In this document: positions 30,001-42,000 of the stretch, in pieces
Layout: every line of letters starts with the position of its first letter
Numbering within the stretch: position 1 is the first letter of the stretch
NCBI GenBank assembly: GCA_029964075.1
Contig: CM057149.1
Coordinates: 8,008,465 to 8,072,464 of the forward strand
Length of the DNA: 64,000 bases
DNA from: Patiria pectinifera
Taxonomy: Eukaryota > Echinodermata > Asteroidea > Valvatida > Asterinidae
Reading direction: 5' to 3'
Notes under the pieces: model-generated
Told to the model about the DNA's origin: nothing
Databases searched by the model: none
What the model saw: the letters and a program-made list of their open reading frames with translations, nothing else
Translations under genes and position numbers: made by a program

Positions 30001-33000
30001 CCCAGAATATTCTTCTGGGCTTTTCCTCCCACCTCTAAAACTGTAACTTCTTCTCATTGTCTTCTCTCCACAGGTTTCTTCAGGCTTGCGAGCTACAGTG
30101 CCTCGGGCGCTTTTGAGGAATCCTTGGTTTCATTACCAGAAATGATTAATAATAATAATAATAATAATAAAAAGTGTATCCTGCATGCTTTCATCTCCTT
30201 GCACAGAAACACGGCAGTGACTTAAATTGATTCACAATGGTCAACTTATCAGAGTGGCATAACTGGGGTCAAATTTGCAAGGGGCAATGATGGTCCCTCA
30301 TTTTCTGGAGTGGGGTATTCAATGGGATTCGAAACCAAACAAGGACATTTTATCTTCCCTAAATTTGGAGGGGGGCTAGGCTTTCAGCAGGGACCCAAGC
30401 ACCCTTCAGTTGTGCCAGTGATTCAGTAGGTGTTAGACGTTTCAGCTTACTCGAGGTAGTCTGTGATCTTGTGCTTGCTGCAGCGGGACCAGGTCCATGG
30501 GTTGATCTGGTAGTTGAGCGTCGGAGCCATCACGCCGTACTTGCCCGACAAGTTCTCGGAGAACTCCTGGCATCTGGTGTTGTCGTCATGAGGTAGATTG
30601 AAACTGCAAGCAAAAACAAGAGAACATTTATTTTCGGTCAACTTTATTTTTGCTGAAAAATAAGGGTGGAATATAGGAAAGTCGATCTCTCAAGAATGGT
30701 TCGGAGTAGTTTAAAGGGAATATACAACATTTGCAAACATCGAAAAATAAAACTACCAAGTTTTTACGAAATACCTTACTAGGATGTTGGTAAATGACAG
30801 TCTAAAGCATCCTGTAAAATTATGGCACCTGGTGTGAAGTCATTTTCAAGAAAATGGTATTTTTGTATACATTTCCAACGGTGGTCGGCCGACCACCGTT
30901 GGAAAAACCTAACTATTTTTCAACTACTGCTCCAACTTTGCTCTATTTTCAGTCCAAATTTTGTTTGCTATTGGTTACATGTTCATGAACGGGTGCAGGC
31001 CAGCTAGACTGGTTCCCTTGCCTTACAATTTTCCATCATCTATAAATTGACCCATTTTATCTTTTGTGGAGTCAGGGAACCAGACTACTTGAACATTTTT
31101 GTTTTTCTTGGTTTTTCCAACCTTTTCGAACACCAAACTTCAAAAATGTCAGTGTAACAATATTTGATATATTATACTCACCTCTCAAATAGTTCATTTC
31201 TGAAAATTACAGCAAAAGCCAATGATGTACATTCCCTTTAATGTGGTGTTCTACGCTTAAATGTTATGATTAGTGTGTGTTCAGTGCTGTGCTGCGTCCT
31301 GCATAGTAGGGTTATGTACCCCCCCCCCCATACCTTACAATTCAGATAATCACTGGTTCGTATCATTCCACGTCAAGTTTTGCAAAGTGGGAACAAGGCA
31401 TGCGTTTCATAAACAGTCACTGAGGCATGTCCCACTAATATCATATTTGTAAACAAAACAAAAATATCCAACAGAAACTCCAAACAGGTTAGCTCTATCA
31501 ACAAGTCAAAGCTTTTGTTTATATTTCACCACCAATAAAAAAGACCCCAATTGGTATGGGTCCCGATGAGGTCAAAATCATTCCACATCCAGTAATAAAC
31601 TATAAATGGAGACCTGTTTGCTGATAGACTTGCGCTAGTTGCTTTCAATGATGCAGTTTTGTCTGAATCAGAATTCACAAATGTTTGGTTTATGCAGTGT
31701 GTTTGGTCTAAAATGAGAGTTAGTGAGGGAATGAGGGAAGTTTAGGTCTATGCACTTTCCAAACAACAGTGGAAATTGTTTGTTCCAATGTGAACATTTT
31801 ATGCATCTCACCTTCAGCATTTTGTCATGTTTTTTTTATGAGACAGTTTCTGGGTGGCCCATAAGTCAATATTCTAGCAGAGATTTCACAAAGATTTGAA
31901 TAAATTATTGGTTTAATCATATCCCTTGTAAAATGAAGGGAAAACAAGTGTACATGTATGTGACTGAGAAATTGAGAATGTGCCTGATGTAAGAAAATGT
32001 GTCGTTGTAGTTTCAAAATCAACTTGTTGTGAGTTGACATCAGTGCCCAATGCACTCTCTTGCACCGATGAAGATAATTCTGAACAAATGAATGTTTGAA
32101 GCTAAAAAACAGCATAGAACCAGCAAAGTACAATAACATGTATTGCTCTACCATTCAGTCATTCAAGAGGGTCATATTACAGCTAAAAATTCAGAAATTT
32201 TGTAACTGTTTTACAACCTTTGTCTGCAATTTTTTTTTTTTAATTACGGATGTGCAGTCAATTTCATTTACTGTTAACTGCATCATAAGGAAATCGACAC
32301 TGTATGTAGGCTCAATGTAATTTTAAGTGCTGGTTCATTTTGTTCAAGCATCTTTTGTGTCTAATTTGCATCCCGGGCCCTTCACATAACAGGCTATCAG
32401 CTTCGGTCCAAAAATTGGGCCACCAGTATCAAATGATCAAAAGGATCATAGCGATTTCCGGCAAGGTATGCACATCTAGAGTTGAAAAATGTGTGATAAC
32501 TTTGCAGTGTGAGCGGTGGCAGTTTTTTGGGTGTTATCACTTTTAATTTTTAATTTCCAAAATGGACGCCAATATGCTTGTTACCGGATTAATAATATGT
32601 GGTAACAAGCATGTTTTGGTCACCATTAAAACAAAAAATTGAAAGCACTCCAAAAGCTTCCACTGCTGCAATGCTATCACATACATGTATTTTCCAACTA
32701 CAGGGGTGCATACCTTGCCAAAAAAACACAATGAGTATTATTCCTCTCATTTAATACCGACCACACCCCAAGGCTGATGGCTCTCCATAAATCATTTATC
32801 ACACAATCTGTTTCCCTTAAAATTATATTGCCAATTTAAACTAATTTCCAAAAACCATTTATATCTTGTTCCTTGCTCAGCGTTGCTTAGTACATGTTCC
32901 TGAATTGACCACTGATAAAACAGCACTTGGGTTAATAGCTATTCGCTGCAGAGCACTAACAAGCTTTCTGTCACTCGGCCCAATTTCTGGAATTTAAGGC

Positions 33001-36000
33001 AAGTGACCAGACTCATAATTGGCAAATTGGCTGGACAAGGTTGTGGAATGTAAAACCAATCCAGGCAAATTATTGAATTACCGAGTGTGAAAGATTAGGG
33101 ACCTAGGGGGCATAGGTATTGACTGAGTATAAGATTGGGACATAAGTGTGGTTGGGTTGGGTTTATCCTGCATGAATTCTAGGGTCCGTGGTTCCAACCC
33201 CACCCTGCAGGCATGGTTATACAGACGGAGGGGCTTTCAAATGTCTGTCAACCATTTTCCTTTTCCCCCACTGAAGTTATTTGTTCCTGTAATTATACAA
33301 GCTTATCTTTTGTTTAAATGTTAAAAATAAATACAAACATTTTTAATTTGGCTCTCCCATTTCTTTCTACAACTTCAAAAGCCACTCAAGGTTCTTTCAA
33401 ATAATATAAACTATAGATAGGGCCACTGATCTCTATGTAAAGACTGGATAGCGGATAAAGAGCCGCACAATGAATGAATTTGACGCCATATTGGTGAGAC
33501 CGGCTGGTGATCTACAAAGGACAAGTTGCCGTCTTTATAGGCATCATGAATACTTTTATAACATCGCGGTTCACTTGATTTATATTTTGACCACCACCAC
33601 TGATCACGGTTTACAATTTTTCTAACGTCATGGTTAACTTTTTTTTCCATGCCGCAGTTCCTTTTTCGGTGTTTTGGAAATAATAATCACTACGGAAATG
33701 TGTACTTTTTTAGAACATCATAATATGTGTACGTGACACAAATGCACGTCAACTCTTCATACAGTGTGCGTGCTATATACGTGTAGAATGCTCGTATCAT
33801 ACGCGGCCATCTTCGTGAGACCGGGGCGAATTGGTCAATACGCAAAGCCTACTGTGTGACTGGTATATGAATATCCGCTATCCAGTCTTTATATAGAGAT
33901 CAGTGGATAAGGCCTTACAATGTACTCCAATATGGCACTGCTAATGCCAAAAGGATTCTGCAGCATAGGCTTGTTTACTATTCATATTTTAAGCATATTT
34001 TTTTCAGTTTAGCAAGGAACCTTGGCAAAGAATGGAAAAGACAAAGACAGAATTCAATGCCTAAGCCTATGGTAGAGCCATAAAATAAGACCCATTTGCT
34101 GATCGTTGCCCAATTGAAATCATATACAGCTGTCCTACTATAATACTGACATTTGTATCCTTGTTGAGACATTCTTTGTCCTCTTGTGCATTAAAGTTTT
34201 CGAGTTTGAAAGTACAGTTTCAAAATGCTCTTATTTTAACCAGAATGAATTTCCTTGGCTAAAATTCAGACTTAACATCCCTTTTCTAAAACTCTACCAT
34301 TTGCAATGGATCAACATACCTTGGAAATTCCTAGTTCCCGAGTAAAATCCATACATCTATTTCGTGAAAACCTTGTGGAGACGTATTCATCTATAGAAAT
34401 TGCCCTGTGGAGACGCATACATGTACAATCTTTTGTTCCCTATTGTGTGCATGTCTCCAGAGGGCACGGTGTATCAGATCTCACAAGCTTTTCCCTGTAC
34501 ACTCTCCCTTAAATCAATGTACACATACTAAACCAATCAAGCATTAACAACACCAATCATCACTCATTAAACCAACTGACCAAAAACAAAGAAGACAATT
34601 GACTTAGGAGAATTTAAAATAGGAGCACCATAATTCAAAACCTTTCACCGGAAGCAATTCTTGCGATAATTGACGCCAACAACCTTTAGATAAACTGACA
34701 AATTCAGAAAGCTTTGTGCCCTTGACAGAACTGCATGGGAAGACTGTCACTTTGAAACTCACATCAGTTGGCAAGGGCAAAGAAATTACCTGAAGAAAAA
34801 TTAATGAAGTGCAAATTGATGAGAGGCACTTAACAGATCGTTGAAATGTCAAATATCTAAGATTTTTCTTTAAATTATGCTACTGTGAATAAATCAAAGC
34901 TCACAGGAAGCTAGTCTTTTTGGGGAGGGGCTTTTTTTTTGGAGCTACATATTTTCTTGCTTGTTAGAAAGTCCAATGTTAAAGGGAGTGTACAACATTT
35001 GCTTTTGCTGCAATTTTCAAAAATAAAGGGATTTGGAGGATTAGTATGTTATAGCAAATTGTTACGCTGACTTGTTTCACATTTTGGGCTTGTAGATGCT
35101 GGAAAAACCAAGAAAACCATTCATGTTCTTGTAGTCTGGTTCCCTGACCCCACTTAAGATGAAAAGGAGCAATTTATAGACTTTGGGGGATTGTAAGGTC
35201 AGAGAATCAGTCTAGCAGGCTTGTACTCCTTCACAGATGTGTAGTCAATTGCAAAGAAAAGTGGTATAACTAAATATGAAAAAAATAAGAACAGTTTTTG
35301 AAGAAAAAAAAGCCAGTTTTCTCCAACGCTGGCCGACGAGCGTTGGACAAATACAATTTTTCTTGAAAATGTCAGCACACCTGGAGCCACAATTTTACAG
35401 CTTTAGACTGTCATTCCCTAACAATCCAGTAAGGTATTTCGTGATAATTTGATCATTTTGTTGTTTTGATGTTTGCAAATGTTGTATCTTCCCTTTAAAA
35501 AAAAAATCCTCAAACCGTGCTACTGTGAACAGACCACTGCGCAAAACAAGATTCTATTTTGAGAGAAGGGGTTCTTCAAGTATACAGCAAGGAACCTTGC
35601 TATATGCTTCAAGTAATGTTCTGGAGCTGCAATTTTTCGTCACTTGTTAGGAAGTGAGCCCCCCTGAAGGGCAAGCTTCCCAGCTGTTTGACCATCAATC
35701 CACACCCTGCAGGTGATTGGTAGGGGAGGATTAACCACTTGGCCACTAGCTTCATGCTTAATTAGCAATAGGATTGCAGAAAGGATGCAAGTAATGTTTG
35801 ATTGAGTATAAATGTTAGGCCTGAGGTGTTGGGATCAACTGTAGGGATGGCTTGGTTGTTACTGCAGGGATCCATTAATTGGAGTTGTTGAAAGTGGGTC
35901 AATCTGGGGTCTACTTTTTACTCGCCCTTGTTCCATCCGACATGGGTTTGGAAATTCTGGATGTACATGTACTCTGTAATGCATTCTTTCTCCAGTCCAA

Positions 36001-39000
36001 GAGAGATTTTTTTTAAAGCAAAATTAATTTCAAGTCAGTTTGATTATATTTGAATGACAAATGTGAACGTTCGTAGATAAAATTTAGACAAAAAGTGGGT
36101 CGATCTGGAGTCCATTTTTTGCTCGCCCTTATTCCATCCAACATGGGTTTGGAAATTCTGGATGTACATGTACTCTGTAATGCATTCTTTCTCCAGTCCA
36201 AGAATGATTTTTTTAAAGCAAAATTAATTTCAAGTCAGTTTGATTATATTTGAATGACAAATGTGAACGTTCGTAGATAAAATTTAGACAAAAAGTGGGT
36301 CAATCTGGAGTTCACTTTTTACTCGCCCTTGTTCTGTCCCACATGGGTTTGGAAATTCTGGATGTACATGTACTCTGTAATGCATTCTTTCTCCAGTCCA
36401 AGAGAGATTTTTTAAAGCAAAATTAATTTCAACTTTTCAAGTCATTTTGATTATATTTGAATGAAAAATGTTAACGTTCGTAAATAAAATGTAGACAAAA
36501 ACGTCACATTTTCCAGAGTCACATTTTTCAGAGGATCCAGAGGGGCGCAGCCAGCCGCCCCCCATTTTTTTTTTAGGTATGTCTTGTCTGTTCCCCCGTT
36601 TCTTCTACTGTCAAATGATTATTTAATCACTTCAAAGACAGAAATTGGTCCGCCTCCCTTTTTCGGTGACTCCCCTTCAGTAAATGCTAAAAGCAGGTTT
36701 TGACTCTAAATTCCCCCCCCCACAGAAGTGTGGGACGAGTCTACGAGTGATACTTACCCAAATAGCTACTACATATGCATATTTATTCAGCCGACAGGCT
36801 CAAACGCTAAAAGATTTAATCAACCACCGAGCGCCCTCTCGGGGCCTACCCATTATGCTACGTCATGAATCCGCCATTATACTTCCTCTTTTTTCTCGCG
36901 CACTAAAGGTGAAAAACCATCGTAACGCGAGCCAAGAGTGGGGAGGAGGGCGGGAAGCTATTTGGGTAAGTATCACTCGTAGACTCGTCCCACACTTCTG
37001 TGGGGGGGGAGTCTACTTCATTCACTTACCCAAATAGCTACTACATATGCATAGAGTGGCACCGACAACCGGTGGCTGGGTAGGCGAGACGCCCTGAAAT
37101 CAAATGGTTAAACAACAGTATATAGATATATATACATAATGATTTAGACCATTTAGATTGAATATACATGTAAATGTATTACCTGCTTAGTTAGTCTCCT
37201 GGTCAGGCCGGGAAGGACTACTGCGCAGGGTAGGGTTCGTAGACGAGGACTGGTGTTGTGTCAGTACCGTCTTCCCCGTGTTCCCTCCAGTCTGGAGTAC
37301 GTCACGTAGGTAGCAGGATGTGAATGTCGTGGCAGACTTCCAGCATGCTGCTTGAGAGATCTCTGAGATAGGGACCCCCCTAAAAAATGCCCAGGACGCC
37401 GCTACAGCGCGTACGTCATGGGCTCGGACAAGGCCTTGGACAGAAGCGTCCCTTTTGGATGGCCAGTCCGCATTAGCGAATTTGATAGCAGCTACTACCC
37501 AACGCGCAATGGTGTCCCTTGAGGCGGGGCCATGTGGCTTTATGGTTGTAATAAAGAGCTGCATGCATTTATCCCTGAGTGACTTGGTGCGTGCCAGATA
37601 CCATTTTAGGGCGCGCACCGGGCACCATAATTTGTCTGAGGGAATAGAGGAGGTCGACTCTATTTTTGGGAGGAAAATATCAGGAGGGCTGAAACTTGCC
37701 GTCTGATTTTTCGTCAGGAAGGACGCCTTTGGGATCAGGCGAACCCCACCTGGTTCCCAGCGGATATGTCCCGAATCTAAAGTCAGCGCATGGATCTCGC
37801 TGCTCCGCCTAGCGGTAGCCGCTGCGAGCAGGAAGGCCAACTTTATAGATACATTAATGAGGGGTGCTTGGCCCAAGGGCTCGTATGGAGCCTTGGCCAA
37901 CATGTTCAGGACCTGACCTAGATCCCAGGATGGGACCAGTTTCCGGATTTTAGGTCTCTCGTTGAACATTCCCCGAAGTAGGTTAGTGATTGCCACATTA
38001 GAGGAGATAGATGAGCCATCAGCGAAGCCCTTGTGAACCGCTGCTATGGCTGATCGATAATTTCGTATCGTTCCTACTGACAAATTGGCTCTGAACAATG
38101 ACAGTAGGAATTCTGAACAATGGCTTAAAGAAGCACAGAGCGGATCCACAGCCTGTTCTGTGCACCACCTACTATAATGTCGTAGTCGACTGTCATAGAT
38201 TTGTCGTGTTGAGAGACGACGTCCCTTTGCGGCCAGAGTTGCAGCGTCTTCAGAAAGACCTGCTGCTCGGTAGGCACACTTGACAGTGGCCAGCACGCTA
38301 AGTGGAGATCTCCCGGAGATGGATGTCGGAACCGGGACTGAGATTGAACGAGTAGGTCGTGACGATCTGGGAGGATTAGAGGGGAGCCCACTAGGAGCCT
38401 CACCAGTCGCGGAAACCAGGGCTGACGCGGCCAAAAGGGGGCGATCAGCAGGATCTTGCACCTGTCTCTCTCCAGTTTCCCGATGACCTTTGTAAGGATT
38501 GAGATTGGAGGGAAGGCGTAAGCGAACATGTTTGTCCAGTCTATTGATAGTGCGTCCGAGGCCCATGCATGAGGATGATGGGCTCTCGAGCAGAACACCG
38601 GGAGCTGAGTGTTGACCGCTGAGGCGAACAGGTCTATGTGTGGACGACCTAGGATCGAGAAGATCTGACGTACGATCCTCCTGTTCAATGACCACTCTGT
38701 GGGAACTACTTTGCCCCTGGAGAGAGAGTTCGCTATGTCGTTTTCCGCACCAGGAATGTGAATGGCACGTAGATCGACTTTGTGTCTGATTAGCCACTGA
38801 AACATTTCCCAAGTTCGGTAGCACAACTGGGGTGATCTTGTACCGCCCTGTTTGTTGATATATGCTACCACTGTCGTGTTGTCGGTCTTGATTAGAACAG
38901 ACCGACCCACTACGTCTGCTTGAAAGTGGTGTAGGGCATTGACTACAGCCTGGAGTTCTAGAACATTGATATGTAGGGACCGAGTGTTGTCGTCCCAAGT

Positions 39001-42000
39001 GCCTGCAGCTTGTCGAGGGGAAGGAGGCTCCCCAGCCCTCGTTGGAGGCGTCGGTGGAAATTATGACGTGAGGATCCCCTCTGGGGAAGCTCCGTCCGCA
39101 CCGAATGTTCTGTTCTAATAGCCACCACCGAAGGTGTGGCGAATGATTTATCGTCGATCGAGACCAAAAGGGAGATCGGATCTGTCTTTGGTCTGTAATG
39201 TGCCAGAAGATGCATTTGTAAAGGACTCATCATCAGTCTGCACCATGGAACCAGGTCCACTAAGCTGGCCATGAACCTAGAAGTTTCAGCCAAGCTCGGG
39301 CTGGAGCGACTTGAACGGATAGGAAAAGTTTGGCGCACTTCCGCAGGCTGGTAACACGTTCCCCTGTGGGACGGCTATGCCCTGCGTAAATCGATCTCTG
39401 CTCCCAGGAAAGTGATTTCCTGGGGCGGGATTAGGTGGGACTTCTTTTCGTTGATGATGAAGCCTAGCCTCGTTGTCAACGTATAAGTATCCCTCAAATT
39501 CTGAGCAGTCTGGCCTTCTGATTTTCCCACTATCAGCCAGTCGTCGAGATACATAAAAATCATTATGTTTTCTCGTCGGAGGCGTGATGCAACTGCCCGC
39601 ACAACCCTGGTGAACACTCTTGGCGAGGTTGATAGCCCGAAGGAAGGGCAGTGAACTCGTAAGTGCGCTCCTGATACAGCGCAGGAATCGGTATTGCTCT
39701 TGGAAGATGGGGACTTTTAGTTACTCTTGTTTTATGTCTAATGACGCTCCCCACGCTGGTGTGGGTAATGACTCTAGAACTACATGGAGATTTTCCATTC
39801 GGAAACGTTTGGGTCTGACAAACTTGTTGAGCGGTTTCAGATTGATTATCGGCCGCCATTCGCCCGCCGCCTTCTTTGGTGTTAGAAAGAAGGAGGACAG
39901 GAAGCCTGTGAACTGCTCCATTGGTGGCACCAGGCGGACCGCTCTCTTCTCGATGAGGATGAGATCTCTTGCTCGAGAGCTAATCGTTTGTCTGTGTTTG
40001 CCGGAACCGGTGTTTCGCGAACACATATTTCCGACGGAGGGTGCTTGTAAATTCTAGTTGATAGCCGTGGCTGACTATAGAAAGCACCCATGCGTCGGAG
40101 GTGATCTCTCCAGGGCCCTACGAAATTTCTGAGACGACCCCGACGGGCCCCAGTGTCGGGTCGGCTCGGTAAGCGTCACCGCCGCCACCCAGAGCGGGGC
40201 GGATTGCCCACCGCCACGTCCCGGCCGCTAAATTGGCGTGCAGGGGCAGAGTAGGGGCGTGGAGCTGAAACCATTGCACCAGCTGATGCCTTGGCCGTCT
40301 GTTGGCGAAAAGGCTTGAACGGTTTCTTAAGGGTAGGGCGAAACGAGGGAGCACCCTTCGTTGCCTTCTTCCCAGAGAACTTGGGCTTGTTAGTGGCTGA
40401 GGGCTTCTTCAAGCTCAGTTTGTCTGCTGTCTCCATTCGTTTGGCCTCAACTTCCAGAACTTCCTGGAATTTGCCTCCGAAAAGGTCTTTGCCCATAAGA
40501 GGAAGATCTTCTAACTTCTTCTTAGCGCCTTCGTGTGGTATGTACAGTGCATCCATCACGTTAGTCCTACGCGACTTGGCAGACAGGAGAGAGATTCTCG
40601 TAAATTGGTCTAGAGAGAAACGGAGTATTTCGTCCAGACATCGGAAGGCTGCTGCTAACATATCGGCTGGAATTTGTGAATCTTCCTCACATGCGCAGAC
40701 GATATATTCAGATAACAGAAGTAAAAGGCGCTTGTTTGTGAGCCAAATCTAGCCGCCTCATCGACCTTCTTCATTGTATCCTCCATCTTTGCTCTAGTCT
40801 TATCGACAAATATTGACTTGGTCGGGGCTTTGCCGCTATCTCCAGTCAATTTGTCCTTGGCCGTATCCGGAATAGAAGGAACCGTAAAGAAATCATTTCG
40901 GTCCTTTTCTGGAAATTGGAAATAGGCTGCCGACCTTTTGTTGAAAGCCGTCCATTTCTTTGAATCGGCGATGCGTTGTATGCGATCGGCGCATAAGCGA
41001 TCCACCGGCATAGTTGGGAAAGCTGGATCCCGAGGTTCCTCGACGCCAGTCCGGCGTTTGAAAGAACGACGGGTGGTCTCTGGTTTACTGCTCTGTGGTA
41101 GTTGCAGTACCCGAACCATATCTCTTTGAACCAGCCTCAGCTGAGTCTCGAATGGTGAAAAATTGCCAGGGTCAGTGGCCTCATCATCCCCAGAGCGCTC
41201 ATCTTGTGAGTGAGTGGAAGGGGAGTGAGTATCATCGACATCTATGTCAGGAGCATCTTGAATAGAAGTTCCCAAATTCATAGATGGGTGCAAGGAAATT
41301 CCCGCCTGTGATCTCGGGGGCGCCCAATCGCGGCCCGGAGTAGGTGGATTATCTGAGCAGACACTGATGGTAACCCCAGGATCTGGGGGCCCAGTGTGTT
41401 CCCCTCTCATCCCGCCCGAAATCGGCAGGATTGCGCCCGGATCCGGCTGAATTAAGCCCGGATCCGGCCGGATCGCCGGATTCGGCCGGATCGGACCCGG
41501 ATCCGGCCGGATCACACCCGGATCCGGCAGGATTAGACCCGGATTTGGGTCCGGAAATGTGGCCGCCGGGAGTGACCTCTGAGTCACCGCCGTTGGGGCC
41601 GATCTCCATTGTTGTTGTTTAGTGAGGGCTGCCAGCGAAACGTTGATGTCCTGGAAAGCTTTTAGAAAGATTTCTGTGGATACACCTTTGTTTTTCTTTT
41701 TCCGATGCGTCGACTTACGGGGGGAATCCCCTGAAGAAGACGGCGCGGCCTTGTGTTTCCTTTTCTTGCTTGGGTGACTTGATTCACTGGATGAAAACTC
41801 CGATAATATCCTGGGAATTCCGGAGCATTGATCAAAGAATGATGTTGACTGCGTGTCCGTGGCCCGAATTGGGGGAGGAGGCAAGTCAGTCACCGCGAGT
41901 CCTGCCCATTCCGCACGGGTGGAAGCAGGAAACTCGGAGCGCGATGAACGCGCAGACGGGGCCGGTGAGGATTGAATCCTTTTACCGCTCCGTGACTGGT

